The translations under genes were made by a program, and so were the position numbers. The notes below the pieces were generated by a model, which searched no databases, was not told the origin of the DNA, and worked only from the letters and a program-made list of their open reading frames with translations. From positions 310,001 through 374,000 of the forward strand of contig NZ_VITY01000002.1 in NCBI RefSeq assembly GCF_007993935.1: 64,000 bases of DNA. Reading direction: 5' to 3'. The DNA is from Bradyrhizobium macuxiense (lineage in GTDB: Bacteria; Pseudomonadota; Alphaproteobacteria; Rhizobiales; Xanthobacteraceae). Every line of letters starts with the position of its first letter. The first letter of the stretch is position 1. Below are positions 1-9,214 of the stretch, in pieces.

Positions 1-886
1 TGGGCGCGGCATCGCGCGGCGGATCGACGCGGAAATGCGCGTTCACGATGGCGCGGAATTTGGTCGGGGTTTTCACGCCGGGCAGCAGAGCGGCCGCAGC
101 GCGCGGCGGCACCGCGAGCACGACAGCATCGCCGGCCGCCAGCGTGATCTTGTCACCGCCGCCAAAATCGAGCTCCGTGACGCGATCACCGGACATGCCA
201 AGCGTACGCAATTCGTGACTGAACTGGACGCTGTGGCCCCGCTCCTGCAGCAGCTTCACGGCCGGCTCGATCAGGACCGAGCTCAGGCCGTCGCGCGCGA
301 TCAGCGGGCGGCAGGCCTGCCCGCCCGCGAGCAGCGTCTCGCGCACGATGGCGCCGGCAAGCCCGGCCGAGCCTTCCGGCGGATCGACGTTCAGTGCGGC
401 GAGCAGCAGCGGCTGCACCAGGCGGTCGTACAGCGTGCCCTTGCAGGGAATGGTGTTGCCGACCAGCGCCTCGGTGCCGGCCCAGGCCAGCGGCGCCAAT
501 GCGAGATAGTCGCGCAAGGTCGTGTCCGGGACGCGGCGCGCCTCGTCGAACACCCACAGCGGCAGGCGTGAATCGCCGAGGTCGAGCTGCCAGCGCTGGC
601 CAGAGGCCAGATCGACAAACGGAAACTGCGCGCGCGCGGGCCCCACCAGGCCGGCCTCGGTACCGATCGAACGCGCGTAGCTCAGCGCATGGCGATTGCC
701 CGACAGCAGGAGATGGTTGCCATTGTCGATGGTGAGATTGGTGGCGGCGTCGAAATAGGAGCGGCAGCGGCCGCCGGCCTGCTGCGTCGCCTCGTGGACG
801 GCGACCTTGTAGCCGCCATTGGCGAGCCGCACGGCGGCGGAGAGGCCGGAAATACCGGCACCGATGATATGAACGGTCTTTTGCAT
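1..886 (-). CDS. hpnE: Hydroxysqualene dehydroxylase HpnE (partial, 3' end off window)
   Basis: FAD-dependent amine-oxidase/phytoene-desaturase-type flavoprotein that reductively removes the hydroxyl of hydroxysqualene to give squalene, the last step of the bacterial HpnCDE route. The reading frame starts MQKTVHIIGAGISGLSAAV, a Rossmann dinucleotide-binding GxGxxG (residues 9-14), followed by an acidic strand end (VHEA). About 295 codons are visible and the rest lies beyond the left edge. The start ATG (886-884) overlaps the hpnD stop by one base (TGATG), so translation is probably coupled. The identity rests on the FAD motif plus position directly after hpnC and hpnD. A squalene-hopene cyclase gene would be expected beyond the edge. 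Confidence 0.93.
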   Translation of the reverse strand, partial: MQKTVHIIGAGISGLSAAVRLANGGYKVAVHEATQQAGGRCRSYFDAATNLTIDNGNHLLLSGNRHALSYARSIGTEAGLVGPARAQFPFVDLASGQRWQLDLGDSRLPLWVFDEARRVPDTTLRDYLALAPLAWAGTEALVGNTIPCKGTLYDRLVQPLLLAALNVDPPEGSAGLAGAIVRETLLAGGQACRPLIARDGLSSVLIEPAVKLLQERGHSVQFSHELRTLGMSGDRVTELDFGGGDKITLAAGDAVVLAVPPRAAAALLPGVKTPTKFRAIVNAHFRVDPPRDAAP

Positions 887-1722
887 CAGATGATCGCGTA
901 ACGAAGAAGAATGCCGATCTTGGCCGCCTTGGACACACGCACCGGCGCACGCGGGGCGGTGAAGCCGCGCGCGATCAAGAGATCGAGGATCGCGCGGTAG
1001 TATTTCGACATGATCCGCGGCGCGCGCACGGCGCGGCGCGAATTGCGCTTCATGATCTCGTCGGACTTCTGGAAATGCACCTTGGCGCGCTCGGCGAGCG
1101 GCGCACACACCTTCGGCAGCGCGCGGTCGGCGGTGACGCGGGCCGGGTCGTTGTTGGTGATGCCGGCGTGCCAGAGCCATTCGCGCGGCAGATAGAGTCG
1201 GCCGAGACCGGCATCTTCGTCGATGTCGCGCAGGATGTTGGTGAGCTGCAGTGCACGGCCGAGGTGATGCGCGAGCTGGATGCCATCGTCCTCGGGCAGG
1301 CCGAACACGCGCACCGACAGCCGGCCGACCGCACTCGCCACGCGATCGCAATACAGATCGAGCGTCGCAAGATCCGGCGCGCGGATGTCCTGCGGCACGT
1401 CCATCTCCATGCCGTCGACGATCGCGACGAAATCCTCGCGCTTCAGGCCGAAGGTCTTCACCGACGCGACATAGTCCTTCAGTCGCTCCGGCGGATGCCC
1501 GGCATAGAGCGCGTCGATGTCGTCGCGCCACTGCTGCAACGCGGCCAGGCGCTCCGGCCGCGGACCGTCGGAATCGGCGATGTCGTCGACCTGACGGCAG
1601 AAGCTGTAGATCTGGAACATCGCCTCGCGCTGCGCGTGCGGCAGGATGCGCATCGCGGCATAGAACGAGCTGCCCGACGCGGTGCTTCCGTAATTCGCGT
1701 TGGCCGCCGCCTCAGCACTCAT
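886..1722 (-). CDS. hpnD: Presqualene diphosphate synthase HpnD
   Basis: Trans-isoprenyl diphosphate synthase family (squalene/phytoene synthase fold), 278 aa, full length. It condenses two farnesyl diphosphates to presqualene diphosphate. Two Mg-binding aspartate motifs are present: DDIAD at 46-50 and DIDED at 165-169 inside the segment NILRDIDEDAGLGRLYLP typical of HpnD. It overlaps hpnC upstream by four bases (ATGA) and hpnE downstream by one base, so the three genes form a tight operon. HpnD rather than HpnC is chosen because the second motif keeps the classical D-x3-D with downstream GRLYLP, whereas the neighbouring paralogue has DCGKD. Confidence 0.95.
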   Translation of the reverse strand: MSAEAAANANYGSTASGSSFYAAMRILPHAQREAMFQIYSFCRQVDDIADSDGPRPERLAALQQWRDDIDALYAGHPPERLKDYVASVKTFGLKREDFVAIVDGMEMDVPQDIRAPDLATLDLYCDRVASAVGRLSVRVFGLPEDDGIQLAHHLGRALQLTNILRDIDEDAGLGRLYLPREWLWHAGITNNDPARVTADRALPKVCAPLAERAKVHFQKSDEIMKRNSRRAVRAPRIMSKYYRAILDLLIARGFTAPRAPVRVSKAAKIGILLRYAII

Positions 1723-2597
1723 GCGCCTGCCGCCGTCTTGGAGATCGCACGCCGTCCGGTCGCGCGCTGCGCGGTCTCGCCGGCGACGCCGCCGAGGCTC
1801 TGCAGCAGCAGTTCAACCTTGCTCAAATGCACGCGCTCGCTGAGCGGATCGCGCACCTTCAGCATGTTGACGATCTTGTCGGCGAAGGCCTGGATCACGG
1901 AGATTTCGAGCCCGAGCCGGAAGTCCTTCACTTCGGCGGCCAGCGACTTGCTCTGGTCGAGCAACACGGCGGTGCGCACCGCGAGCGCCTGCAGGCATTT
2001 GAGCAGGGCCGGCTGCGACTTCGCCTCGCCGAGCATCTCGACGGTCGCGCCCGCGGCGGCGAGCGCATCGCGCGGCAGGTAGACGCGGTTCAGGTTGCGG
2101 TAGTCCTTGCCGCAGTCCTGCAGGTGATTGTTGATCTGCAAGGCCGCGCAGAGCGCATCCGACGCGGCCCAGGTCGAGGTATCCTCGCCATGGACGTCGA
2201 GCATGAACCGCCCGACCGGCATCGCCGAATAGCGGCAATAGTCGATCACGTCGTCCCAGGTTTCGTAGCGCAGCTTGGTGACGTCGAGGCGGAACGCGAC
2301 CAGCACGTCGAGCGCATGCCGCGGCGCCATACTGCGCTCGGCGAAGGCCCGGCGCAGATTGACCGCTTCCTGCTGGGTCTCGCCGTTGCCGAGCAATTCG
2401 GCCTCCATGAGGTCGAGATAGCGCAGCTTCTCGTCGGCCGGCAGCGTGGCGTGATCGGCGATATCGTCGGCGGTGCGGACGAAATTATAGAAGGCCAGGA
2501 TCAGGGCACGATGCCGCGGATGAATGATCCACGACGCGACCGGAAAATTCTCGTCGCGGTGGGTCTTTCCGGATCGCAGGTCGCTCGCGGTGGTCAT
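1719..2597 (-). CDS. hpnC: Hydroxysqualene synthase HpnC
   Basis: Paralogue of hpnD, 292 aa, converting presqualene diphosphate to hydroxysqualene. It has the first aspartate motif DDIAD (44-48). The second, DCGKD (161-165), lies in QINNHLQDCGKDYRNLNRVYLP, the altered form characteristic of HpnC. It is the first gene of the hpnCDE operon and overlaps hpnD by four bases. The start MTTASDLRSGKTHRDENFPVAS fits the family N terminus, where DENFPV is conserved. About 195 bases separate it from the next gene upstream, so the operon promoter should lie at 2598-2792. No clear sigma motif was recognised there. Confidence 0.95.
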   Translation of the reverse strand: MTTASDLRSGKTHRDENFPVASWIIHPRHRALILAFYNFVRTADDIADHATLPADEKLRYLDLMEAELLGNGETQQEAVNLRRAFAERSMAPRHALDVLVAFRLDVTKLRYETWDDVIDYCRYSAMPVGRFMLDVHGEDTSTWAASDALCAALQINNHLQDCGKDYRNLNRVYLPRDALAAAGATVEMLGEAKSQPALLKCLQALAVRTAVLLDQSKSLAAEVKDFRLGLEISVIQAFADKIVNMLKVRDPLSERVHLSKVELLLQSLGGVAGETAQRATGRRAISKTAAGA

Positions 2598-2792
2598 GGG
2601 AAATTTGGGCTACACTGGTCATGGCACGACGCAGGCGCGAACCGTCAGGCGCATGCGGGGGATTTGCGAGCCCCATATAGGGGAATACGCCACCAAAACC
2701 AATGCTATCTGTGACCGCCAGCATATGCAGCCGCGGCCGGCACGGAGCCAGCCGCGGTGTCGATAGCGGTCCCTTGAGACCTGAATTCGGTC

Positions 2793-3032
2793 TTATTGGC
2801 CGTGGGTCTTCAGCACCTGGTCGCAGGCGGCGCTGATCTTGCTGCGGTTCTGCTGCAGACAAGCGAGAATGGTGAAGTCGCCCTGATCGATCACGGAGCG
2901 GCAGTGACGCTGCACGTCGCGCGTGCAGGCCTTCTGCTCATCGGGTGTACCGCGTCCCTGCTGCTGCTGGGCGACGGCGCTGGACGCGAGCGGGATCGAC
3001 AACAGGGCAAGAGCCAAGAGAAATTTACGCAT
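2793..3032 (-). CDS. Small secreted four-cysteine protein (cysteine-rich repeat type)
   Basis: 79 aa with an obvious Sec signal peptide (MRKFLLALALLSIPLASSAVA, likely cleaved after AVA, residue 21), leaving a mature peptide of about 58 residues. Cysteines at 36, 44, 58 and 70 are spaced as in one cysteine-rich Golgi-protein-1 (FGFR-type) repeat, a module seen in many small alphaproteobacterial periplasmic proteins. The cysteines probably form two disulfides. An AAGGA-like ribosome site precedes the ATG. The function is unknown. It is divergent from the exported protein at 3436. Confidence 0.8.
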   Translation of the reverse strand: MRKFLLALALLSIPLASSAVAQQQQGRGTPDEQKACTRDVQRHCRSVIDQGDFTILACLQQNRSKISAACDQVLKTHGQ

Positions 3033-3435
3033 CGTATTCCTTCATTTCCGACAGCAGAAAATCTGTTCCCGAAAGCGTTTCGGCAGGGCCGGGACGGATT
3101 TTGGGGATTGCAGACGCCACGTAACGCGGCAACGGATTGACGACAAGCACTGCTAAATGCGGCTAAATTTGCGGCGCTGTAAACCCCCACTTAAGTCATT
3201 GATCCACAACACTGATTCACGCCATCACTTTGTCGCGCTTGGCTATTGCGGATGGTACTCGCGCAAAGCTAGATGCCATCATGAGGCCAACGGTTTCTGA
3301 TTCTGTTCGATGACGAAAGGCGTGGCGCACGCCGCCTCTGTCGTTTGAACCTAACATTCTTGGGTGACACTAAACCTTCGATGCGGCGAGACGCTTTCTT
3401 GCGAAAGAGGCGTTGATTTTGATGGGAAATTCACA
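3033..3435. other. Divergent intergenic region, no gene seen
   Basis: 403 bases between two divergently transcribed exported-protein genes. It is less GC-rich than the flanks. I find no convincing ORF, RNA gene or repeat. A small imperfect hairpin (CTTTC-ttgc-GAAAG) lies near 3390-3405, in the leader of the gene at 3436. Promoters for both flanking genes must be here, but no -35/-10 pair could be assigned with confidence. Confidence 0.5.
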
Positions 3436-3939
3436 ATGAAACTGTTTGGTTCCAGCCTTTATGGTCAGGCCCTCCGAGCTGTGGGCGTCGGCGCCGCACT
3501 GATGCTGTCCGCCTCCGCGGTCCATGCCCAGGCCAGCGGCCCGTTTGCCGGTTTTGCCGGCTCTTGGACCGGCACGGGCACCGTGGCGTTGTCCAACGGC
3601 ACGACCGAACGCATTCGTTGCAAGGCGGACTACAAGGTCGCGCCATCGGGTCTGAACCTGAAGCAGACCCTGCACTGCGCCAGCGACAGCTACAAGTTCG
3701 ACCTCTCCAGCGACGTCACCAGCCAAGGCGACCGGATCTCCGGCAACTGGAGCGAGGCGAGCCGCAACATCTTCGGCAATTTGCAGGGCACCGCGGGTGG
3801 CGGCCGGATCGACGTGTTCGTCGAGGCATCCGGCTTTGCCGCCAACCTGAACCTGCAGACCAACGGCTCCAAGCAGGTGGTGCAGATCGACTCCAAGGGC
3901 GAGATTCGCGGCGTCACGATCACGATGACGAAGACCTGA
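3436..3939 (+). CDS. Exported protein of unknown function (beta-rich)
   Basis: 167 aa. The start MKLFGSSLYGQALR is chosen because it opens a clean signal peptide (hydrophobic AVGVGAALMLSASA, cleavage after VHA); an upstream in-frame start would bury it. The mature part is built of alternating polar/hydrophobic strands (FAGSWTGTGTVALSNG, GGGRIDVFVEASGFAANLNL, VTITMTKT), suggesting a small beta-barrel or beta-sandwich. Two cysteines (in RIRCKADY and TLHCASDS) could form a disulfide. The pattern recalls conserved Bradyrhizobium hypothetical proteins, but no function can be assigned. It is followed by a strong stem-loop terminator. Confidence 0.75.
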   Translation: MKLFGSSLYGQALRAVGVGAALMLSASAVHAQASGPFAGFAGSWTGTGTVALSNGTTERIRCKADYKVAPSGLNLKQTLHCASDSYKFDLSSDVTSQGDRISGNWSEASRNIFGNLQGTAGGGRIDVFVEASGFAANLNLQTNGSKQVVQIDSKGEIRGVTITMTKT

Positions 3940-3966
3940 CACTCCCGATCGATTTCGCTAACAAAC

Positions 3967-4006
3967 AAAAGGGCCCGGTTCCCTGCACTTCGGAACCGGG
4001 CCTTTT
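3967..4006. terminator. Bidirectional stem-loop terminator
   Basis: Inverted repeat AAAAGGgCCCGGTTCC / GGAACCGGGCCTTTT with a loop of about nine bases and a single-base bulge. It is flanked by A and T tracts, so it can act on both strands. It sits between the convergent stops of the exported protein (3939) and hpnN (4018). Confidence 0.88.
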
Positions 4007-4017
4007 CATTGTCGGGA

Positions 4018-6402
4018 TCAGGCCTTTTCGATCGGCGCGGGTTGCCCGCCCCTGCCGCGGAGCTTCTGCGACAGGTTGATCAGGAACATCGAGGTCGGCC
4101 GCAGGATGAAGAGGTCCGCGACCAGCGCTGCGACCATCGAGAACGCGCTGAGCCAGCCGAACAGGCGCAGTGACGGCAGATCGGAGAACACGGTGACGAC
4201 GAGGCCGCAGGCCAGCACCACCGTGGTCAGGATCAGCGCGGGACCGACCAGAACGGTGGCGCGCTCGACCGCAAGTTCCGGCGTGACCCCGGGCTTGGTC
4301 TCGAGCCGCAGGCGGTTGAGGAAGTGGATGGTGGCGCTCAGCCCGAGGCCGAACGACACGGTCAACGCCACGACGCTGGCGAATTGCAGCCCCTCCCCGA
4401 GCAGCCACAGCACCGTGCCTGACAGCACCACCGGGAAGATGCCGGGCAGGATGCAGGAGAACATCACCACGATCGAGCGGAATGCCAGCCCGATGAAGAT
4501 CGCAACCAGCGCGAACTCGACGGTGAGGCCGCGGTTGAGCTTTTCGATCATGTTGGCGCTGTTGCGCGCGGCAATCACCGACAAGCCGGTGACGGCAATC
4601 TCGTAGCCGGGATGCTCGGCGCGCACCTTGTCCAGCGAGTGATCGAGCTTGTTCACCACCGGGAGCAGCTGGCTCGAATCGAGATCCGGAACCCGGCCTG
4701 ACACCACGACCGCGTCCTGATCCTTCGAGATGAAGCGGCGCACGAGATGCTCGGGAATCACGCCGACATATTCCTTCAGCGTCGCGACATCGTTGCTGCC
4801 GGCCTTTTCGGCGAGCCAGCGCCGCAAGGTTTCCAGCGACCAGACGTTGCCGACGCCGGCACTGTCCTCGACCATCGCGTGAACGTCGGCGATCGTCTTC
4901 AGCGTCTCCGGCGAGTAGAGCGATTGACCCTTGGGGAATTCGATCAGCACGTCGACCGGATTGGCGCCGGTCAGCTTGGCGTCGAGCCGGCTCGACGCCG
5001 CCACCGCCTGCCGCTTGTCCGGCACCTGGTCGGCGAGCCGGTAACGCGGCTCGAGATTGGCGTAGATGATGCCGAGGCCGCCGACGACGATCAGCGCGAG
5101 CAGGCTGAACAGCCCGGGACGGCCGACCATGCGCACCGCGATCCAGTAGCAGAAATTGCGCAGCGCCTGCACGCCGGCATCCGCGCTCTGGAACTTGACC
5201 GCAAAGACCTTCTCGTTGCGCACCAGCAGGATGCCGAACACCGGCACCAGCGAGAGCACCGCGACCAGCGCGATGATGGTCGCCGCAAGTCCGGCCTCGC
5301 CGAATTTGCGGATCAGGTCGGAGTCCGAGAACTGCAGCGCTATGAAGGAAATGCCCGCCGTACCGTGCGTCAGGACGCAGGCCGGGCCGACCACCAGCAC
5401 CGCGTTCTTGAACGCGGTGAACTTGTCTTGCCCCGCGATCAGCCGGTCGCGCGCCGCGAATGTCAGCTGCATCGAGTCGGAGAAGCTGATCACCATGATG
5501 AGCGGCGTCATCACGTTGAGGAACATGTTGAGATTGAAATTGGCCCAGCCGAGGCCACCGAGCGCGAGCAGGATCGCGATCATCGGCGGGAACGCCGCCG
5601 CCACCATGAAGGATATCTTGCGGAAGAAGATGATGGCGATGACGCAGCCCGCGAGGATGCCGAGGATGTTGTAGGTCAGGCCGTCGCGCTCGACCGCGTT
5701 GCGGATCTCGAGCTGCATGACCGGCACGCCGGACAGCTGGGCATTGAGCCCGCTGCCGCCGAGATCGTCGGCCATGATCTTCCTGATGTCGCCGACTACC
5801 TTGCCGAGCTTGTTGCTGCCGACCACCTCCGGCTCGAGCGACAGCACGACCAGCGCGAGCGTGCCGTCCTCCGACAACAGCTTGCCGCGAATGATCTCGT
5901 TGCTTTTGACGGTTTCGACGAACTTGTCGTAGGCCGCGCCCTCGGGCAGTTCATTCGGGAACAGCGCCGCCGGCAGTTTGCCGGGCTCCGGCGCCTGGCG
6001 CGCGGAGAACAGCGACACCAGGCCGCGCACGCCCTCGACGAGCTGCAGGTCCGTGACCATGTCGCGCAGCTTGCCGAGATTGTCGCGCTCGAGCAGCGTC
6101 TTGCCTTCGACCACGACGAGAACGTCGAACTCGGTCGCCGGGAAGCGCTTGGTCACCGCCTCATATTGCTTGTAGTCCTTGGATTCGGAACGGAACAGCT
6201 GCGACAGCGAATCGTCGATCTTGATCCGATGCACGCCGAACAAGGCGCCGATCAACAGCAGAACGAGCACGATGCAGGACAGGATCGGCGCCCGCATCGG
6301 AATCAGGCCGAGACGCTCGATCCCGAACGCGATGCTGGGTCCCGACCGCGGCTCTTCGGCCTTCTCGACGTGGACCTGACTTTCGGAGTTCTTTTCGAGC
6401 AT
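4018..6402 (-). CDS. hpnN: Hopanoid transporter HpnN (RND/MMPL family)
   Basis: 794 aa inner-membrane RND exporter with two MMPL halves. Each half has one TM helix (APILSCIVLVLLLIGALFG; LFSLLALIVVGGLGIIYANL), a large periplasmic porter-like loop and a helix bundle (ILGILAGCVIAIIFF...; VEFALVAIFIGLAFRSIVVMF...). In Rhodopseudomonas, HpnN moves hopanoids to the outer membrane. The specific assignment rests on RND architecture without AcrB-type features plus position beside hpnP and hpnC-D-E. At 794 aa it is slightly short for the family. It is convergent with the exported protein and separated from eutC by about 300 bases, so it may have its own promoter. A generic MMPL lipid exporter is the alternative. 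Confidence 0.85.
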   Translation of the reverse strand: MLEKNSESQVHVEKAEEPRSGPSIAFGIERLGLIPMRAPILSCIVLVLLLIGALFGVHRIKIDDSLSQLFRSESKDYKQYEAVTKRFPATEFDVLVVVEGKTLLERDNLGKLRDMVTDLQLVEGVRGLVSLFSARQAPEPGKLPAALFPNELPEGAAYDKFVETVKSNEIIRGKLLSEDGTLALVVLSLEPEVVGSNKLGKVVGDIRKIMADDLGGSGLNAQLSGVPVMQLEIRNAVERDGLTYNILGILAGCVIAIIFFRKISFMVAAAFPPMIAILLALGGLGWANFNLNMFLNVMTPLIMVISFSDSMQLTFAARDRLIAGQDKFTAFKNAVLVVGPACVLTHGTAGISFIALQFSDSDLIRKFGEAGLAATIIALVAVLSLVPVFGILLVRNEKVFAVKFQSADAGVQALRNFCYWIAVRMVGRPGLFSLLALIVVGGLGIIYANLEPRYRLADQVPDKRQAVAASSRLDAKLTGANPVDVLIEFPKGQSLYSPETLKTIADVHAMVEDSAGVGNVWSLETLRRWLAEKAGSNDVATLKEYVGVIPEHLVRRFISKDQDAVVVSGRVPDLDSSQLLPVVNKLDHSLDKVRAEHPGYEIAVTGLSVIAARNSANMIEKLNRGLTVEFALVAIFIGLAFRSIVVMFSCILPGIFPVVLSGTVLWLLGEGLQFASVVALTVSFGLGLSATIHFLNRLRLETKPGVTPELAVERATVLVGPALILTTVVLACGLVVTVFSDLPSLRLFGWLSAFSMVAALVADLFILRPTSMFLINLSQKLRGRGGQPAPIEKA

Positions 6403-6501
6403 GCCCTGTCCAGTTCTGAAAACGGCTCAATCTGTCTAGCTTGGGTCTAAAGCGCGATGAGATCAGCTTGGATCGTCACCGCGCTTTAGCTCCTTGTTTG
6501 C

Positions 6502-6546
6502 GCATGATCTTTCCGGAAAACCGCTTCGCACTTTTCCGGATCATGC
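6502..6546. repeat. Rhizobiales palindromic intergenic element
   Basis: Imperfect palindrome beginning GCATGATC-tt-TCCGGAAAA and ending ac-TTTTCCGGATCATGC around a short GC-rich loop. This matches a palindromic repeat widespread in intergenic regions of Rhizobiales genomes. It lies in the eutC-hpnN gap (6403-6700), which otherwise contains no gene that I can support. It could form an RNA hairpin limiting eutC read-through into hpnN. Confidence 0.7.
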
Positions 6547-6700
6547 TTTAGGGGCGCGAATGAGGCGGGTGAGCGCAACTGATCGGCGCTAGTCCTTGAA
6601 AACACGCGAATATTGACCGGCGCCGGTTTTACCCGTCCGCCCCTGTGCTCGCAAGCACGAGGCTCCGACCAAATTGGCGGGGAACCGGCGATCCCCACCA

Positions 6701-7495
6701 TTAAGTATCTGATTTGCCACACCCTGGGAGCGCATTCTGTGACGATCCACCGCCGCTTTCATCTTTCAACGCGACCCCAGTGATCTGGCGTGCCAGGCCT
6801 TCGCGCACAAGCCAGGAGATCCTGAACGCGGCTTCCGGATAACTCAGCCCGGCCCGGTGGATGTTGGAGACGCAGTTGCGGTCGGCATCGGTGAGTCCGA
6901 TCCGCGGTGCAAAGGTGAGATAGGCGCCAAGGCTGTCGGGCGCGGAAAGGCCGGGCCGCTCACCGATCAGCATCACCAGCATGCGCGCGCCGAGGATGGC
7001 GCCGATCTCGTCACCGAGCGCAACGCGCGCGCCGGACGCGACGACCACCGCACCGGTGTCGATCCCGTCGGCCGCAAGCCGCGGCAGGAGATGCCGAATC
7101 AATTCGACGGCGTGCACATTGACCGCCGTCGGCGACAGGCCGTCTCCGATCACGATGGCGCAGGAGCACGCGGCGATGCCGCTGCTTTCCAGCGAGCGAC
7201 GCGATGGGGAATCCAGCATGCGACCGAGATCCGGCCGGCGCAGATAGTCGCGCCGGTCGTGCGCCTGGCTCGACACCTCGCGCGGCGTGATGCCGAGGCC
7301 GGCAAGACCGGCCGCAATGCTGCTGATTTCGAACGTCGCGTGAACGGCGTCGCGCGCGCGGGCGTGGTCGAGCGTAAACGAGAGCAACGCATCAGTCGGC
7401 AGGCTGGCCCCGGACCGGCCGAGCCCGACGCGCGCCGGCGTAAGGTCACGCAAATCGGGGAGCGATGGGGACGTTGGCGCCGGCGGTGTCGTCAT
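6701..7495 (-). CDS. eutC: Ethanolamine ammonia-lyase small subunit EutC
   Basis: 264 aa when started at [16 protein letters not shown] longer upstream-start form would overlap hpnP and adds an arginine-rich tail unlike the family. Conserved EutC segments are visible: [71 protein letters not shown] and [15 protein letters not shown]. With EutB it forms the adenosylcobalamin-dependent lyase turning ethanolamine into acetaldehyde and ammonia. The start lies five bases after the hpnP stop, so it is probably translated from the same message. No microcompartment (eut shell) or EutA reactivase gene is present in the window. Confidence 0.94.
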   Translation of the reverse strand: MTTPPAPTSPSLPDLRDLTPARVGLGRSGASLPTDALLSFTLDHARARDAVHATFEISSIAAGLAGLGITPREVSSQAHDRRDYLRRPDLGRMLDSPSRRSLESSGIAACSCAIVIGDGLSPTAVNVHAVELIRHLLPRLAADGIDTGAVVVASGARVALGDEIGAILGARMLVMLIGERPGLSAPDSLGAYLTFAPRIGLTDADRNCVSNIHRAGLSYPEAAFRISWLVREGLARQITGVALKDESGGGSSQNALPGCGKSDT

Positions 7496-7499
7496 GCTG

Positions 7500-9086
7500 T
7501 CATTCGGCGGGGACGGAAGCCTCGCGCAGCCGGATCGAGTAGTTCGAAGCGTTCTGCCGGCCGCTGGAGGCTGCGCGCGCAAACGTGATCAGATGGTGCG
7601 CAACCAGCGTCGCCGAGATCAGCCCCTCGATATCGCCTCGTTTGAGCCGGCCGAGCGCAAACTTCCAGAATACGCGCCTGTAGTCGCCGAGCACGCCGAC
7701 CTTCCAGAAGATGTTGCGCAGCATGATCAGGCCGCGCCGGATGTTCGCCCAGCTCTTCATCTCCGGGCTGACCGGCACCTTGATGCGGTTGGCATAGGTG
7801 TAGTTGCATTGATGCAAATAGCGATCGAACAGCTTCTTCGGCTCGTAGGCGATCTCCATGCATTTGCGCCAGGAACTCACCACGTCCTCATAGGGCAGCA
7901 GGAACTCTACATTGGAGTCGCGTCCCTCATCATCGATCAGCCGCCCCGCCTTTTCGAGCCGGTCCCACAACGGCGTCTTCGGCAACGCCTGCAGCAGATT
8001 GATCGTGAGCAGCGGAATCCGGGACTCCTCGACGAAGGAGATGAGCGCGTCCCCGGTCTGGGGCTTGTCGGTGTCGAGCCCCATGATGATGCCGGAGACG
8101 ACCTCCATGCCGAACGAATTGATGGTGCGCACACCCTCCAGGATCGGAACCATCATGTTCTGATCCTTGTGCATAGCCTTCAGCGCGTCGGGATCCGGCG
8201 TCTCGATGCCGACGAAGATCGTCACGAAGAAGGCCTCGCGCATCTTCTCCAGGATCTCGGGCCGCTTGGCGATGTTGAGCGTCGCCTCGCAGGCGAGCCG
8301 CGTGACATAACCGGTCCGCTTCTGCCATTCGATCAGATGCGGCAGCAGCTCGCTCGCCGCCTTGCGGTTGCCGATGAAATTGTCGTCGACGAAATAGACC
8401 GTGTCGGTCGCGCCGCATGCGCGCAGCTTGTCGAGCTCCGCGATGATCTGCTGCGGCGACTTCAGCCGCGGATTGCGGCCATAGAGCCCGGGGATGTCGC
8501 AGAATTCGCACTGATAGGGGCAGCCCGAGGAGAACTGGATGCTGCCGAGAAAGTACTTCTTGGTTTCGGCGAGCTCATAGGCCGGCAGCGGGAAGTCCGT
8601 CATCGGCAGGCGGTCGATGGTCTTCAGCACCACCTGCTGGTCGGGGCGGCTGGTGTCATCGGCCAGGCGCCTGATCAGCTCGTTGGTCGCATCGCCGAGC
8701 TCGCCGACATGAAGGTAGTCGAATGAGGGGTAATAGTCCGGACACGCACTGACCGACGGGCCGCCGATCGCGACCACCAGGTCATGGTCATGCGCGCGGT
8801 GGCAGATGTCATTCATCTGCTGGCGCTGGATGTGCATACCGCTGACGAACACCGCGTCCGCCCACTCGAAGTCCTCCACCGTGGCCGGACGCAGGTTCTC
8901 GTCGACGAAACGGACCGGCCAGTTCTCGGGGAGGTATGCGGCAATCAGCAGCAGGCCCTGCGGCGGCATGAACGCCTTGACGCCGTCGGTCAGGGGGTAG
9001 GAGTGCTCGAAGGTCCCAAACGACGACGTATAGCGCGGAAAGACGCAGAGGATACGCCGTGCTGTCTTTATGCCCTCAGCTCTCAT
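7500..9086 (-). CDS. hpnP: Hopanoid C-2 methylase HpnP (B12-binding radical SAM)
   Basis: 528 aa from the ATG at 9086, preceded by a GGGG ribosome site; a GTG six codons upstream is possible. The N-terminal cobalamin-binding-type domain (about 1-145, with [31 protein letters not shown]) precedes a radical SAM core with GCPYQCEFC. The three iron-sulfur cysteines lie about seven residues earlier than 195/199/202 in the longer-start numbering. Further motifs are [18 protein letters not shown] and [10 protein letters not shown]. The enzyme adds the C-2 methyl group to make 2-methylhopanoids. It lies between eutB and eutC and near hpnN, an arrangement known around hpnP in related genera. HpnR (C-3 methylase) is the main alternative, but the N terminus and neighbours favour HpnP. 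Confidence 0.88.
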   Translation of the reverse strand: MRAEGIKTARRILCVFPRYTSSFGTFEHSYPLTDGVKAFMPPQGLLLIAAYLPENWPVRFVDENLRPATVEDFEWADAVFVSGMHIQRQQMNDICHRAHDHDLVVAIGGPSVSACPDYYPSFDYLHVGELGDATNELIRRLADDTSRPDQQVVLKTIDRLPMTDFPLPAYELAETKKYFLGSIQFSSGCPYQCEFCDIPGLYGRNPRLKSPQQIIAELDKLRACGATDTVYFVDDNFIGNRKAASELLPHLIEWQKRTGYVTRLACEATLNIAKRPEILEKMREAFFVTIFVGIETPDPDALKAMHKDQNMMVPILEGVRTINSFGMEVVSGIIMGLDTDKPQTGDALISFVEESRIPLLTINLLQALPKTPLWDRLEKAGRLIDDEGRDSNVEFLLPYEDVVSSWRKCMEIAYEPKKLFDRYLHQCNYTYANRIKVPVSPEMKSWANIRRGLIMLRNIFWKVGVLGDYRRVFWKFALGRLKRGDIEGLISATLVAHHLITFARAASSGRQNASNYSIRLREASVPAE

Positions 9087-9167
9087 CAATAGACCCCGAA
9101 GCACCTGTAAATCTAACCACGGCGCGGAACGCTGGGCCAGAAATTCTTCAACATTGTGGCACTACCC

Positions 9168-9192
9168 AACGTCACAACGCCGAGATAGTTGC
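9168..9192 (-). promoter_or_regulatory. Candidate EcfG (general stress sigma factor) promoter upstream of hpnP
   Basis: On the minus strand this reads GCAAC, then 16 bases, then CGTT, one mismatch from the alphaproteobacterial EcfG consensus GGAAC-N16/17-CGTT. The -10 half ends about 80 bases before the hpnP ATG. It lies in the only sizeable gap (128 bases) of the eutB-hpnP-eutC unit. EcfG is known to control hpnP in Rhodopseudomonas palustris. Here the site is a pattern match only. Confidence 0.45.
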
Positions 9193-9214
9193 TCTGCAGA
9201 ATTCTGCTATCCCG

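Noticed and set aside
186..950. Alternative minus-strand frame overlapping hpnE
   Set aside because: The true hpnE frame starts at 886 with a FAD-binding motif; this one is Arg-rich and featureless.
4747..6450. Long plus-strand frame opposite hpnN
   Set aside because: Antisense shadow of a conserved transporter; its composition is that of a mirror frame.
6403..6700. Possible short ORF in the eutC-hpnN gap
   Set aside because: The frames cross a known palindromic element and have no ribosome site or protein-like composition.
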